Part shown: positions 12,255-25,030 of the stretch, in pieces
How the letters are laid out: each line of letters starts with the position of its first letter
Numbering within the stretch: the first letter of the stretch is position 1
NCBI GenBank assembly: GCA_024349245.1
Contig: JALDNG010000038.1
Span: 4,624,001-4,688,000 of the forward strand
Source of the DNA: Neodontobutis hainanensis
Lineage: Eukaryota; Chordata; Actinopteri; Gobiiformes; Odontobutidae
Direction of reading: 5' to 3'
DNA length: 64,000 nucleotides
The notes under the pieces: generated by a model
The model's input: only the letters and a program-made list of their open reading frames with translations
Told to the model about the DNA's origin: nothing
Database searches by the model: none
Position numbers and translations under genes: made by a program

Positions 12255-14347
12255 TGTGGCGGAGTGTACAAGGCGACTGTAAAAATGAACAGGAGTAAAC
12301 ACACAACACAGTCATGGCTCACACACATGCAGCAGTGTAGATCCTCTTCAATCGAGGACTGTCCTGGTTCTGACCTCGTCTTCTCTTCAGCCTCTTTTCC
12401 TCCCTCTCTCCCTCTCTTTCGCTGCTGTGGGACAGTGCTTCTGGGACATACTGGTGCTCCGTCTTTCTTTTCTTTTTAGGATTATTTCTTCTGCTTAGAG
12501 TCACACTTTACAGACTCACACAAACACTGGCTGGAAACAGTTTTTAAAAAATGTATTAATCATTGATGTCTGTATTTTTATTTAAATGCAAGATAAATAG
12601 ATAAAAGTTATATTGATAAAAATTGTGGATTTTTGACGTGTTCACACTGGCAAGACCAAACCTGGTAGGATCAACTTAGATGTTGATGGCGTTAATAAAA
12701 AGCACAATCAAGAGCTGTGATCATGGTTCTCTATTATCCACAGTACTTAAAATTTAAAACCGTCTGTTTTAACTTAACAGCATGGAAATAACTCTACCCC
12801 CCCTTAATAAAATACTAAAATATTTGAACATTATGACTTACACAGCTTTGTGGGCCTCAGATAAGAAAACTGATGACACGCCAAAACTAACAAGCACTGA
12901 CTATAACTCTACGTAATGTAATCATAAGAAAGCATGCCACAGACGGCTGAGGCATAACACAAACTCAGCTCCTGTTCTATAAATGTAATCCTCCAAACGG
13001 CAGCAAGAGTTATGACATGAATCTTTGTGTTTAGCTCCAGGGCTTTGTAATGTCAGCAGAAGATGAACCCACCAGGGAGACCAACTGAGCACCAAAATAT
13101 CCCACACAGCCAGCGCCGGAGCTGCTCGTGCTGTTTTTACTTATTTTAAAGTTCAGGGTGGGGTTTTACGGAAAGATAAGTCTCCATTGCTTTTGATCAA
13201 GAGGGGAGCAGTTCAAGACATCGATTGTACTATTGTACTGTAAACACACTGTAGCACTGTGTAGATTGTAGAAAACTGTATTAACGTCACTCACTGCATT
13301 TCATTTTTGTTTTTTGTGTCAAAAATGTGCTGCTATTTGAACTGGTTTTGCTGGTTCTGCTCTTCCCTCGTGTTCCTGGAGTGTCTGTGTCTTCATCAGG
13401 CTTTGCCCTCACATGTGCTTGCTCAGATGTGTTTCACTCTACTTGTCCCTTTTGAAAATGGATTCAGACAATGAAAACTGACTTGAGCATGTATTTATGC
13501 TGCTGTTGCTCTGCCTGAGGGGATTCGATTTGGGGAGAAGGAGCTTATTTAGTTACTGAGCTGGACCGGACACCGAAAGGCCCAAGGCAAACAGAAAACA
13601 GGTAGAGCATTAAGCCGCGAAAGATGGGACCGAGAGATGGATAGCAAGCTGGCAAACATGTCAACACAAAGATGAAGTGCCTTCAGCCTGTCAATAGAAA
13701 TCTGAAAAATGCATCTCAACACTTGATTAAGCCATTTTCAGTCAGTTTTTTTAGTCAGCCTATACAACAGGCCTCTTTATATGTGGTTAAAGTGTCTAAT
13801 TAAACAGTTATTTGACATGTATGAATTAATGTCTGTTACATGGAGTAAGTGAAAACATCAATGTGGTTCACTCTGTCGTATTGTAGCCTTTATTAGCTCC
13901 TGTGTTGTCTACCAACCTTCAAACTCATCTGTACAACCCGCTTTTTTGAATGCAATTTCAAATTCACCAAATGAGTTTCTGTGGCTGTCTGCATCACCCT
14001 GACACAGACTGTTTATAATTCATTCATGTTTTGTTTTCTTGCAGTTGTCGCTGTGTCCTGAATAAGACATCTTCACACTGTGTTGCTCCTGGGATGAGGA
14101 GTCTGTAATGGAAATAGACTGAGGCAGTGGCTTTGCACTTTCGCTAAGGTAAGGGTAAGGTTTGTGACTGCGGCGAGAGGCAGGACGTGACCTTTTACAC
14201 TTTCACCATCAGATGCTACGGCCCACTGTGGTCTTTTATATTACTGTACGTTACTCTGAGACTTGGTGCTTGGACGTTTAATACCATTCAAATAGCACAC
14301 CTATAAAACAAAGGTGTGCAAACACTTTTCGTCACTGCCAGAGGGAA
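12255..14347. other. tecr upstream flank; no gene seen
   Basis: This stretch should contain the tecr promoter and 5' UTR, but I see no convincing TATA box or initiator. It contains the second copy of the 28-bp direct repeat at 13114-13141. The longest open frames are about 60-70 codons with no recognisable similarity. Confidence 0.6.
13114..13141 (+). repeat. 28-bp direct repeat, copy 2
   Basis: Matches 12039-12066 at 27 of 28 positions, same orientation, about 1.07 kb apart across tecr exon 1. Sequence outside the shared block does not obviously align. Confidence 0.6.
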
Positions 14348-14712
14348 TTATTAGTAAGTAAACTTTATTTATATAGCCCCTTTTACAAATCAAGAAGTGC
14401 TTTACAAAGTGCCACAATTTAAATAAAAGAACAATATAACACAGATAAAACTATGATAGATAAAAGAAAACAGAAAACCTAATCAACAAAAAGCTTGTCT
14501 AAATAAAATGTCTTTAGCTGCTTTTTAAAAGAATCATCAGAATTGACTACACCCAACGACAGGAGCAGGGCTTTCCAGAGTCTGCGGGTGAGTTCTAAAG
14601 TGGGTATTATCAGGAGGTTTTGACCTGAGGACCAAAGAGTGCGGGAGGAGGAGTAAGGGTTCAACAGGTCAATGATACTTTTTAAAGGTGAAGAAAAGAG
14701 AAAACCCACTGG
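14348..14712 (-). mobile_element. L2/CR1-like LINE 3' end (decayed)
   Basis: On the minus strand, an open stretch at 14709-14479 reads like the C-terminus of an L2/CR1-type reverse transcriptase polyprotein: SSRTLWSSGQNLLIIP, then RRLWKALLLSL and SFKKQLKTFYL. The usual block between the two halves (around LKTKGDRAF) is missing, indicating an internal deletion. The 3' sequence has the LINE-tail motif GGGGCTATATAAATAAAGTT just before the element ends near 14348. No reverse-transcriptase core is present, so it is 5'-truncated and dead. The family is inferred from motifs. Confidence 0.65.
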
Positions 14713-15834
14713 TAGAAGTTAGTAGAAGACCAATTGACCTTTACAACAGGACAGCAGTGAAAGACAGTATTACACCAATTCAGACTTTTTAATACAAAAC
14801 CTTTGCCACCACTATCACCAGTTTCTAATGATGACACACACTGACTTACAACCACTCACATTTATTCAATATGCACGATTTAGAGGACGCACAGACTCCC
14901 ATCGTTCACATTTTTATGCAGAATATTTAACTAAAGTGTTTCTGAATTCCAACTCATATATTTTGTGACTCGGTGTAGTCTATTGCCAAAGCTTCAAGGG
15001 TTGTGCACACTTGAATACAAATGAGAGTGAGAGGTTGGTCAGATCGAGCCTCTACTGACATATAATATAGGATACTATATTAGATTAGTGGTCAGTCAAC
15101 ACTTTGGGCAGCACAGTGAGTAAGTAACCCACAGTACAGAAACTGTTAGTCTTATATTTTGTCTTACATGGTCTTCTTCCTGGTTTAGTTCGCGGTGCAT
15201 ATGTGGTTTGTCCAGTAGGGGGAGATAGTGGTCTAACATAGTAGTCAGTGGACATTCCAACCTATTGCAAAGTATGAGAAGCAGTAGACATATTTTAGAA
15301 TATCTTTTTTGATGCTTCTGTGTTTGATCCTTTTTTCAACCTTGTGCTTTGGGACAAGTTACTGCGGCTCTATTGTTCTTCTTCTTGATGTTTGAAAAAA
15401 ATAAGGAAAGGCAACTGGAGGAGCACTAAAGAAGGTGAAAACAAATTAAAACAGTGTCTGCTATGGAGAAATATTTCAGTAGCACTTTGAAGTCCTAGAA
15501 ACAATTTAAATACATGCTAATTGGAAATATTACACAAACCAATAAAGAATATCACAAATCCACTGAAGTGAAAGGCACAAAAAGTGGTGGCATTGTTGTA
15601 GCTTCAAAGGCAAAGAAAACAAGCTCAGTTTAATTTAGAGAGAATTAATGGGTTGTTAAAAAGAAATAATGAGAATTCTGTGAAGTGACCTAAGTCTAAA
15701 TCCATTTGCGGCGAATACCATGGACTTTCAGGTACCTCTCTGAGAAGAACATTATGTTGGATTGATTATGTAAATCAGGTCAGTCAAGATAGATTTAATA
15801 GATAATATATGTTAATATAACATGATATGTTCAA
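14713..15834. other. Intergenic sequence; no gene seen
   Basis: AT-rich, non-coding by inspection. The only element I would single out is the CTCF-like motif at 15212. Confidence 0.6.
15212..15224 (+). promoter_or_regulatory. CTCF-like motif in intergenic region
   Basis: CCAGTAGGGGGAG follows the CTCF core pattern CCA-S-YAG-RKGG-(C/A)-R. It is on the plus strand, opposite to the motif at 10252, so the pair is divergent. Supported by motif only. Confidence 0.35.
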
Positions 15835-15839
15835 ATGTT

Positions 15840-16090
15840 TGATCAGATGTCCCTGCAGGGCTGCCGTAGTTGTTCACATGCAATCTGTATTTTGCCAACA
15901 CATATAAGCTATCTACACACCCCACCTCTGAGAGGATTTTCCAAACTCCTAAAGGGGCGCAGTGGCTCAGGTGGAAGGTTGATGGTTCGATTCCCACTCT
16001 CCTCAGTTCAAACTGTAGTTGTGTCCTTGGGCAAGAAACTGAACCCACCTTGCCTCCAGTTTCTGTGCCACTGGTGTATGAATGTGTGAG
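15840..16090 (+). repeat. tRNA-derived SINE (head present, 3' end truncated) with adjoining repeat
   Basis: An RNA polymerase III-type A box (TGGCTCAGGTGG, 15963-15974) and an exact B box (GGTTCGATTCC, 15984-15994) are followed by the teleost SINE body motif GTCCTTGGGCAAGAAACTGA. This matches the bodies at 36770-37020 and 44900-45100, but here the 3' part after about 16090 is missing. The preceding block at 15848-15870 (ATGTCCCTGCAGGGCTGCCG) also recurs near 44210. Confidence 0.7.
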
Positions 16091-17640
16091 TATGTTTAAA
16101 GGTGGCTGCCACGTCTCTATTAACTTTCTGAGTTGACCGTAACTGAATCATTGTGTTTGCTTGCACCTAATGCTTGTAAAGTTCCAGTCATCCAGGGCAT
16201 CATATGTTTTATGTTCTGATATTATTTTTGAAGGTAGAAGACATGTCATCTCTTCTCTCAAGGTGAACTGTCATTAGTCAATAGCCAATGAGATGCTGGT
16301 TCTGTTAGAAAAGCCAGAGTGATGCCAGGCTACGCATTTTGAAGTAAAGCAGCTGGTTTATGTAATTGGACAAAATAGTTGTCTTTTTATACTGTGTTGA
16401 AAAGAGAAACAAATGCGATCTGACAAATGACCAACATCATAAAAAGTTCTAATAAACACTCATGTCTGAGTTTTCAGCGAGTAAACACTAGATGCTCCTG
16501 TTGCTGACAGTGAAGAGCACGTCACAGCTGAGACGAGGAAATGTTTCGCAGCATTAACCACAGACACGAGGCTCTCATAAGGAGCGATGTCAAAGCTGCC
16601 TTTTGTTGCCTTGTCAGTGCTAGGAGAAAAAGATATTACCATTGCTGCGGAGGAGATCCCAAGTAATCAGTCAACACATTACGACGTGTCACTGCAAGCT
16701 CACACATCATTGTTTTCATTAGTTTTACTCACGTAATGTCGTCTTTAAGTCCAGACAGATGGTAAAGCAGTCAGTCGCAATGGCAGCCATTATAAAAGTT
16801 TTATTGCAGCCCGCAGACTGTGGAGGAGTCTCTTCACAACCAGCAGCTTAACCTCCAAACACTTCAAATCTGACAATAAACTCTCTTTTATCCTCAAGCA
16901 ACAGAGGTCTTTTTGATTTTGTGTGTTATACCTTGTTTTTGTGTTTTTGTAGTATTATGCAGGTCAGAATATATGTGAAATTTATGATGGTAAATGCATT
17001 TTCTCTCGTACCTAATGGTCTGATGTCGCTGTTTTCCTCCCCAGAAAAGGATTTTAATCTATTGTGTCTTACACTTCTAAGCATTTGTTTGCTGATGTTG
17101 TTGGGGTTGTAAGGATTTCAGACGTTGCTGGCAGCCTATTTTCTTGCTTACACCCTGTAATCATTGTCTTTGCCTTTAGATAGAAATGCAAATGGCTGTA
17201 TTGATTCTTCTTTGCACAGACTTTACTTGTGGCACACTTTGATTCTGAAATTGTGCCAGTTCCTATTTTGCGTTTGTCCCCTGTGCTAATACGCAGTTCC
17301 ATTATATCATTTTTAAAAGTGTCAACAAAGTCTGGGTTGTTTTCTTGCCCAGTATCTGGACGCGTTTATGCTGTGGCCGCATCAGAGCAGCTGCCACATT
17401 ATTGGTTTTTCACAGATATGTCCTGTAATGCTCCTTAAATGCATCATTTCAGAAAAAAACTATAAGATTTTTGGGGAGTGTGACAGTTTATACCCAATAA
17501 TAGCCACCCTCCTCTACCATACTGTCTGGTAGTATCTATTCTTCTCTCAAATCTGTTTTAGTAACATATTTTTAAAAATGGGTGGTATACAGTTTAACAA
17601 AGTGTAACATATCACACAACTACAGCTATTTCCAATTGTT
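16091..17640. other. Intergenic sequence; no gene seen
   Basis: No frame longer than about 80 codons and no protein similarity recognised. No repeat was identified with confidence. Confidence 0.55.
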
Positions 17641-17679
17641 AATTAGTGCCTTAAACTCACATTTGCCTATCATGAAAAA

Positions 17680-17800
17680 TACTTCCATGAAACCCAGTGG
17701 AACTTTTACTACTTCCTGTTTCTATTTCTACAAGTGCCCAAAGAGTGGACAAACTGAGCACTGCTGGAGGAGAAGCACCATGTTTCTTTATGTTTCATTA
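17680..17800 (+). repeat. Unclassified dispersed repeat, copy 1
   Basis: Contains CATGAAACCCAGTGGAAC, CTTCCTGTTTCTATTTC and AACTGAGCACTGCTGGAGG in this order. The same ordered motifs occur at 44060-44165 and 50462-50552. It is probably an old non-autonomous element; family not recognised. Confidence 0.5.
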
Positions 17801-17925
17801 TAACACACATGTCATCTTGCGTGGCTAAGTACTTACCTACAGCAAAATGTTTAGGGCATGACCTGCTCAATAAAAGGGATAAATTATCAAATAAATAGTT
17901 TTAAGGTGAGGAGAGAGTTTATTTA

Positions 17926-18080
17926 AAGGGGCACTGTGTAACTTTTCGCCCCAAAATATATATTATTTAAATAATTTGATGGTTCTTTGACATGAGCTCA
18001 TTGACACAGTGCCCTCAGCTGGACAGAAACCTCCAATGTAACCCTCTTGTTCCTGGGACAAGGACTTATTGCAAGAGATT
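17926..18080 (+). repeat. Dispersed repeat with TTAAAGGGGCACTGTGTAAC end
   Basis: Begins with a motif that recurs in inverse orientation at 40170-40195 (GTTACACAGTGCACCTTTAA). Such ends bound short interspersed elements in many teleost genomes. The body (GACACAGTGCCCTCAGCTGG) is not coding. Confidence 0.45.
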
Positions 18081-21000
18081 ATGTGAGTAATGCACAGTAC
18101 TTAAAAAAAGGGTGCAGAAATAGGCCAATACACTGGACCCTGGCAGAGTTATATTTGTACCTTACTCTTTCTTTCTTCCTAAAGGTTACAAAGTGATGCT
18201 TTCCTGTCTCCTGGGGGAAAAAATGTTAGTGTAAAAACAAAAAAAAACACAGAAAAAGTCAAATTGAGGACATAGACATGACCTCTCGGATGATAAACAG
18301 ACATGTATGGTCAGGGTCAGACTCACAGAGGCTACAGTGACACAGCTAATACAGACACAGGAACTAATGTGAGGTGAAGGCCAGTTTTGAGAAGAACAAC
18401 ACTCAAAGAGACTTTTACCTGACAGAATGACAGAAATGGGCAAATACACACTGTTTTGGAAACCCATTGAAACACATATGAGAGGAGCAGAGCAGTCAGA
18501 GACATCCGATAAGAAGCTGGGGAACAGGAGTAGTGTTAGAGGAGAAACACAATGACGCCGCAAGGATACGAGACAGGACAAGGACAAAGTGTTTCAAGAC
18601 GAAGACAAACAAAAGATAAAAATCAATAATTGTGGCTGGCAGAAGATAAAAGTGGGAAATAAAAACAGACGCGACTTGGGTAAATTAAAAATGTTAGTGA
18701 CTTGAAGGCTTTAGATAATGTTTGAGTGAATTTCTGTGTTGTGTCTTTGTCCAGTTGCAAACACTTTTTATAACAGCAATAACAAAGTGAAGATCCTCAT
18801 TCAAACTTACTGCTCTGAAATAGATCGAAGTATATACTAGCACTTACATTATAATTCGAGAACTCTGTGGAAATTAACCCATTGTCTTTTCATATAAGCC
18901 ACATTGTAATTACGTATTACAGTATTGATATGCTGCACTAACAAAATCTGTATTACTGGTTCAGAAAGATAAATTCTTCACCTCAAAAGCCAAGCTAGCT
19001 TTAATTCATATTCATGCCAACCTCTCTGTCATTTGTATGCTGCAGTTATTTTAACACACATAAGTAATATCAGAAGGAAACAGCACAAGATGTGGATTCT
19101 GTGGTCACAACCTAGGGTCATTCAATCACGTCTTTGATTTTCAAAATGATTCTGCGCTGTCAAGTCAATCGTAGGATTATGTGGGATCAGTGCTTTGAAG
19201 AACAGGTCATTGCTGTAAAATTATATTGCTTCTTTATAATATTGTTTAAGGTGCTCGTGGAAAAGTGGAAAATATATCCGTCTGATTTTTGCATGAATCC
19301 TATCTGTTTCTGAGCTGTGCCCAAAAGCGTGTTTTCTGGATTTGTTTAAGCTCAAAGAAAAGCCATAGACCAGCGTTGTCATACTCAATTATATAAAAAG
19401 TATAAGGATTATATCAATGGGCCAAGGATGTTTGTGTTTAACTTGTTTTTCTTAACTCTGTCAAAATAGCTTATTACAACTTATACGTTCATAATGTGCC
19501 CAAGACAAACACCTAATGTCAGCTTATTGTAACGTTACATCCTTAATTCAATCCAGTTAGGAAACCCAGGCAGTTCTGAGACACTGGTCTAGATAAATAC
19601 AAACTCATCTCTTTGTTAATTTTATCCTTATCTTACAGGTAATATCACATGCAGTCAGTCTATTTACTCTAAGTACAGTATCTTTTATTTAAAAACACAT
19701 CTTGAGGTAATAAGCACCTCTGACCAGAGCTTTATTAAAAAGTGTCAGAATGCCTTAATACACGGGTTGAATTATTTTCTGTAATAACGGGTCACAGTGG
19801 ATTTAAAGGACCACACCAGAGCTTTTGGATGTTTTGGCCCATTAACTACAAATTATGATACTAGACATTACCTCTGTGTGTTTCCCCAAAGAGCACCATG
19901 AGATTAATTTAAGCCGTGCCACACAGTAATTACAGCGAGAGTTGATTTTTACATGAAACTCAGCCCGAGGAACAAAGGCCATAATCAGTGGTGACAAAGA
20001 AGTGCAGTTGTAACTGTTTTAAAATGTGTGTAATCTGAAATTAAATGGCTGCATGCTAGAGTTTTGGTTAAAATGTTTGTGGGGAAATGTTCTTGTATTA
20101 ATGTGAATGCCTGAAGATACAAACACAAGTACATTATTTGATTTACTGTTGACTGTTGTAGATGTGTAGTTTGTGTAATTCTGTTAAACTGAATTAAACA
20201 AGAGAAAAAGAAGCTTGTTACCCCATGTTAAATTTGTAGTTTTGATCTTAGCTCTCACAAATGCTTTTGCAGTCTTACAGTCTTTTTGATGCAGGGTTGT
20301 CGCTACAACTTCCACTTCACCGACTTCTCTTCCCTAGTTTTCTTCTAACTACTGTACTTTTTTGCACCCTCATTATAAACTTCAGTAGGCTAATACTTTT
20401 GAGTGGAAAAAGCCTGAACATGAACAATCTGAACATGTTTTAAGAACTGCTCTTAAGATTGCTCTGAATTTCATCACACTTTCCTCCACAAGTCAACATG
20501 CAATTAAGGCCCTATCTTCTCTTTGGAGGATCCCCGAGTCTGGCTCTGAGTGCGTGTGCTCACTCTGTGCTACTGCTGCTGGCTGAATGTAAAGCTGGGT
20601 TTCGCTGAGCTAAGGGAATGCCAACACTGTGACAGCACTCAATAGTCTGCTAATTGTTAACTGTCACCTGCTACAGCTGAAGATAAGCATCCAGAAGTTT
20701 AAAAGCTCACCTTGGCATGTGATTTAAGTTGCTTGAGTGGCATTGTCAGAATTGTTACTGGGTTTAGCAGTAAGAACTCCCCACATAACAGCCCGGGGCT
20801 GTGGGGCACCTCAGGGGATTGATTCAATACCGCTGTCCCTGGCCATGACAGAAAAAAATGTACTCACATTTTAAGTTCTCCATGGTTTATTCAACAAGCT
20901 GCTCACTCACAGCAGAGGGCCGTTTTTACCACATAAAAGGACAATAATATCTCAGTGGGATAAGGGAGTTCATCAGAGAGGCTTCTTGTACTTGACATGC

Positions 21001-24000
21001 TGTCAGTGTTTGACACTCGTCTTCCGGTCAGAATATGGTTATGAATGTTAAGTCCTCAAGCAGGTCTGTAGCTTATGAATGTGCCTCAGTATCATACCTA
21101 CCAGAGGAAGTGCAGAAGGATAAGAGCCACATTAAGACCTGTCTTTACTAGGTACTGCTTTTTAATCTGTACTCAGATGATTGACAGTGCAAATGTTAAT
21201 ATGGACATATTTCCAAATATTGAGTCACAAGCTCTGCCATCTCAGACGGTTTGAGAAAGGCTCCCTCCAGGCTCAAGTTTTCCTCTTATGTTCAAAAAAC
21301 ATCTACAGATGATATTAGCAATTATAACAATTCCAAAAACCTTCAAAGAGACAGACAGCAAAATTGCATAAACAGACGTGTTAGTCTTGTATCCAATGTT
21401 ACTATATTGTTTTCCTTCAACACAAACTTGAGGACATCCAGGCAGCAGCACATTATTAAAAAAAAACTGTTTTATTGGTCATAGAATGCCGCGTAGTGTA
21501 GACCCTGTGTTTCATGACTGTCCCCTTGACCAGAAACTGTTTTCCAGGAATTCTGGGCACTCTAAGAAAATAGCACTTTGTTTTTGACCCTCACAGACCC
21601 TCAAAGTCTTGGAGTGATGTGTTTTTCCAGATATAGCTCACAGAAACTATCTTCAGGCATCGCTTCAGATGGGCTCAATGGCCTGAGAGAAGGGCTGCTA
21701 CATTTATGTCCACTTCTGTAAAATTCTCAAAAAGAGCACTCTGGCATCGGGACACCATTTAAGATTTTGAACTATGGTAGTTTGTTGTTAATTTTACAGA
21801 GAAAGAGTCCTTGCTTTACTTAGAAAACATATTTTCTATCCCATTGTGGCCTTTATATATGAATTGGGAAAATGTCAACAAAAGGGCCTATGGAAACACA
21901 AAAGGCTTTATTCAAGATGTATTGATCGAATTTGTAACAAACCATGGTTTTGTCTGAAAAACCTTGGTGTTAGAAGTCTCTTTCTTTTTGTTATTCTTCA
22001 ACATTTTTGTTTTATTTATATTGAGCCTAAGTAAATCTCTTTTATCTTACTTATACAATCAGTAAAGCCTTTCTTATTCCCAGTTGAACAAGTAAGATTG
22101 GCTCATTCATCAGCAGGTGTTTTTGAGCAGTGTGTGAACTGACCCATGCCTGTTTATATTTTAAAAATGAACTCTGCCTTTGAGTTTTGAGCATGAACTG
22201 TGGAGACTTGCCTACTGTAGCCTACCCATCACTCTCTCACTGTCTCTCTGCAGGTCTGAAAATAATTTGAAAACTCTTAAAGCTTTAAACTTCATGTGCT
22301 TTGAAATGTCTAAAGCTTATCACCACCTCTGCAGACACTTTGACAGTAAAGGTGACCCGCTCCCACTGAAGTTAGATTAAAGCTTTATGTATATGGGGAC
22401 TTTGGTGACCTCGCCTGAGGCACGATGATCCATGTGCATCCCAAAAGTGACTGTTATCTAGTGCTACTATATCACATGAATTTTCCTTCGCTAACAGTGT
22501 AGAAAGAGCACCAAATGAACATCTTCCCAGGAGTTTCAGCATAAATTCCCCGTGCTACGAGCTAATGAGAATGGTAAAAGGAGACACTGCCTGGATACGC
22601 TGCCATAACCCCAATCCACTATTCTGCTTGGAGTTGCCACAAACAGGGAATGGAGTGCGTTGAATCCGTAATCACACAGTCCTCTGTTGCCCGTTGTAAG
22701 TATCCTCTTTAATGTTAGATCGCAAACACAACTAGCCCGCTGTTCTCACGCTGCTGATGTATGCGAGTGTCTGTCAGAGACGCTGTCAGCTCAGTGAGAT
22801 ACTTTTTTTATGCACACCAACCCCTGAGGATTGTGAGATGTGGGAAAAACGGGAGGCAGAGACACAGTGTGGCCCAAAGGCAAGCCAAGGCTGCCTCAGA
22901 AAACAACCACTAGAAAGCATTGTCTAACTAGGTACATATATTCTTCCATATTCACATTCCCAAAGCACAATATTCCAGTGTTTGGTCAACAGCTCTTGTC
23001 CTAAAGTGATACTGCAGTCCCTTTTGTGTATTTTGTTAGGGTTACAAGTTTTGCAAATTTAGTGAAGTCAACATTTTGCTTTCATGTTCAGTTGACACTA
23101 TTTTATGACAGAATGTAATGTAACAATGTAAACTTACTTGTTAACTTTAGGCAAGAAAAAAAACTTTGAATGGTTTGGAAAATCTAGCATAAAATAACCA
23201 AATTTGTGTATTAGCTGTTAGTAAACGGAAGCAACATGCAATCTTTATTAATAAACTTAACAGCTCCAAAAATAACCAAAACATTTGACCAAACTCAATC
23301 TGTGGTCTCAGATGACTAAGTTCTGCAAACTGGTTGCAGTGAAGTTTGAAGTACAACAGTATACCGCACGTAGTCGACAGAAATACCCTTCTCACAGCAT
23401 CTTGTGGAACAGTACTTCAAAGACCTCAGCATCTGCGACCTGTGAACTTAGTCGTGTCTCAACAGCAGGACATCACACTCACTGTACTCCAACTGCCCCA
23501 CCGACGTTCATCTCACCTGAGGAAGAGGTCCCACATTCCCTTTAAGGACTAGTGTGGATTTTTCAGCTACAGGTTTGTAAAGGATAATTGTGAACACTTT
23601 AGACACTTTAGATTCTGGTCAATCTGTGGAAAAAAACATACTCTGACTGACACTTCATCAGATTCAAAACAGACAATAACATCTGAAGGTAGACATGTTA
23701 GCTCCTGGTTTGACACTTTGGTAACCTTTTTCTTTTTTATATTAGTATACATTACGTAACACAAGTATTGTTGTCAGAGTCTTCAATCAACACACCTACA
23801 TAAAATGTTTTGACGAGCATATCTGATTTCTGAGCTACACTTTGGATTGGAATGATGTTTGCGCTGCTGGATGATGATGATTTTGTAAGCACCTGGAAGT
23901 GTTTCTCTGGTGAAATCCGTGCCCCTACAGCCATATGCATCTCAGAACTACAGGCATGAAGATTTTTATTTTGACTGTGTAATTTATTTTTGTCGGAAAA

Positions 24001-24494
24001 ATGATGAGATGAAATTTGTGGTGCACCCTCAAACCCTGAAGTGCTGGAAGACAGTGGAATATTTTTCCTCCTCTCTGCATATGTTTACTTCTCTGAGCTG
24101 TTAGAGCGTGATAAGCAGGCTGGAGAATAACGATTTTTTTTCCTACATCGCATGTGTTCTTCTGCACCTTTTTCATTAACGTCCCTTGAAAATGTTATTG
24201 CAACCTAGGAATGTGAGTCATTACACTGCAGGGACCATAGATTATCTTTCTTGTTGTGCCTTATAATGACCCGGGACAGGTTCATGTAGTGGGATAATGA
24301 ACATGTTAACTTCACTGAACCCTGTCAGCTGCCTCTGGACATACTTATTTTCAGTCCCTAGAATTGAAATGATATTAGGGGAATATTTGCAGTCTTCTAA
24401 AATGCTAAGTAGAAGCTGGTTACATCTGGAGTAACCCCTACACACAGTGACACTTTTACTGAATACTTGACAAAAGATAGCATTTGAGTAATTA
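18081..24494. other. 6.4 kb gene desert segment
   Basis: No exon with recognisable protein similarity and no long frame; the longest is 133 codons on the minus strand at 18186-18587, with composition like random non-coding sequence. No CRISPR, RNA gene or identifiable transposon was found by eye. Confidence 0.55.
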
Positions 24495-24502
24495 TTTTAA
24501 AT

Positions 24503-25022
24503 CGGGGGTGTCCAAGGTGGGGCCCAGGGGCCAAATTTGGCTTGCAACAGTGTTTGATTTGGCCCATCAAGGCTCTTTCATGTTATGTGACTGAAATTGC
24601 AGATTAATTGAGTTTATCTGCAGTGACAGCAGTGCATATTTATTTATGAGGTAATGGCCTCATCCCAGACACAGCCTACTGCCCTCACTCATGGTGCTCA
24701 CATTAACTTTACGGGTCTTATAAAAAAACACAAGTAACTATAAGACAGCTCAGGTAGGTTTGTGCACACTTGAGTCCACAACTAGTCCTATTCTGATGGA
24801 TTTTTGAAGGGTCTGGGTCAAAAAGCTTAAATTTGTGGGCTTATAATTAGGGACTACCTCGTCAGAACACAATGGCTATGGCAGAGGCAGTGGCACAGAC
24901 AAAAAGCATTTTAAACTAACTAACTCTTTTATTTACAGGCAAAAGATTTTTGTGTTGTGGTCCATAGCCCACTAACACATTTACATTTTGGCCCTCGGAC
25001 CAAAAACATTTGAGCGCCCCAG
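24503..25022. mobile_element. Non-autonomous hAT-type element
   Basis: The left end CGGGGGTGTCCAA and the reverse complement of the right end, CTGGGGCGCTCAAA, are imperfect terminal inverted repeats. Internal GGGGCCAAATTTGGC near the left and TTTTGGCCCTCGGACC near the right are typical of the widespread GGGGTGTCCAA-type hAT repeats. The flanks TTTTAAAT (24495-24502) and TATTAAAT (25023-25030) form an 8-bp target-site duplication with one mismatch, the hAT length. The 520-bp interior encodes no transposase. Confidence 0.72.
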
Positions 25023-25030
25023 TATTAAAT

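Noticed and set aside
15963..15994. Possible tRNA gene (A and B box)
   Set aside because: The boxes are followed by SINE body motifs shared with two other copies, and no cloverleaf or anticodon stem is apparent. It is a tRNA-derived SINE head.
18186..18587. Minus-strand 133-codon frame
   Set aside because: Ser/Leu/Cys-rich translation without a recognisable domain, no splice partner and no nearby gene structure.
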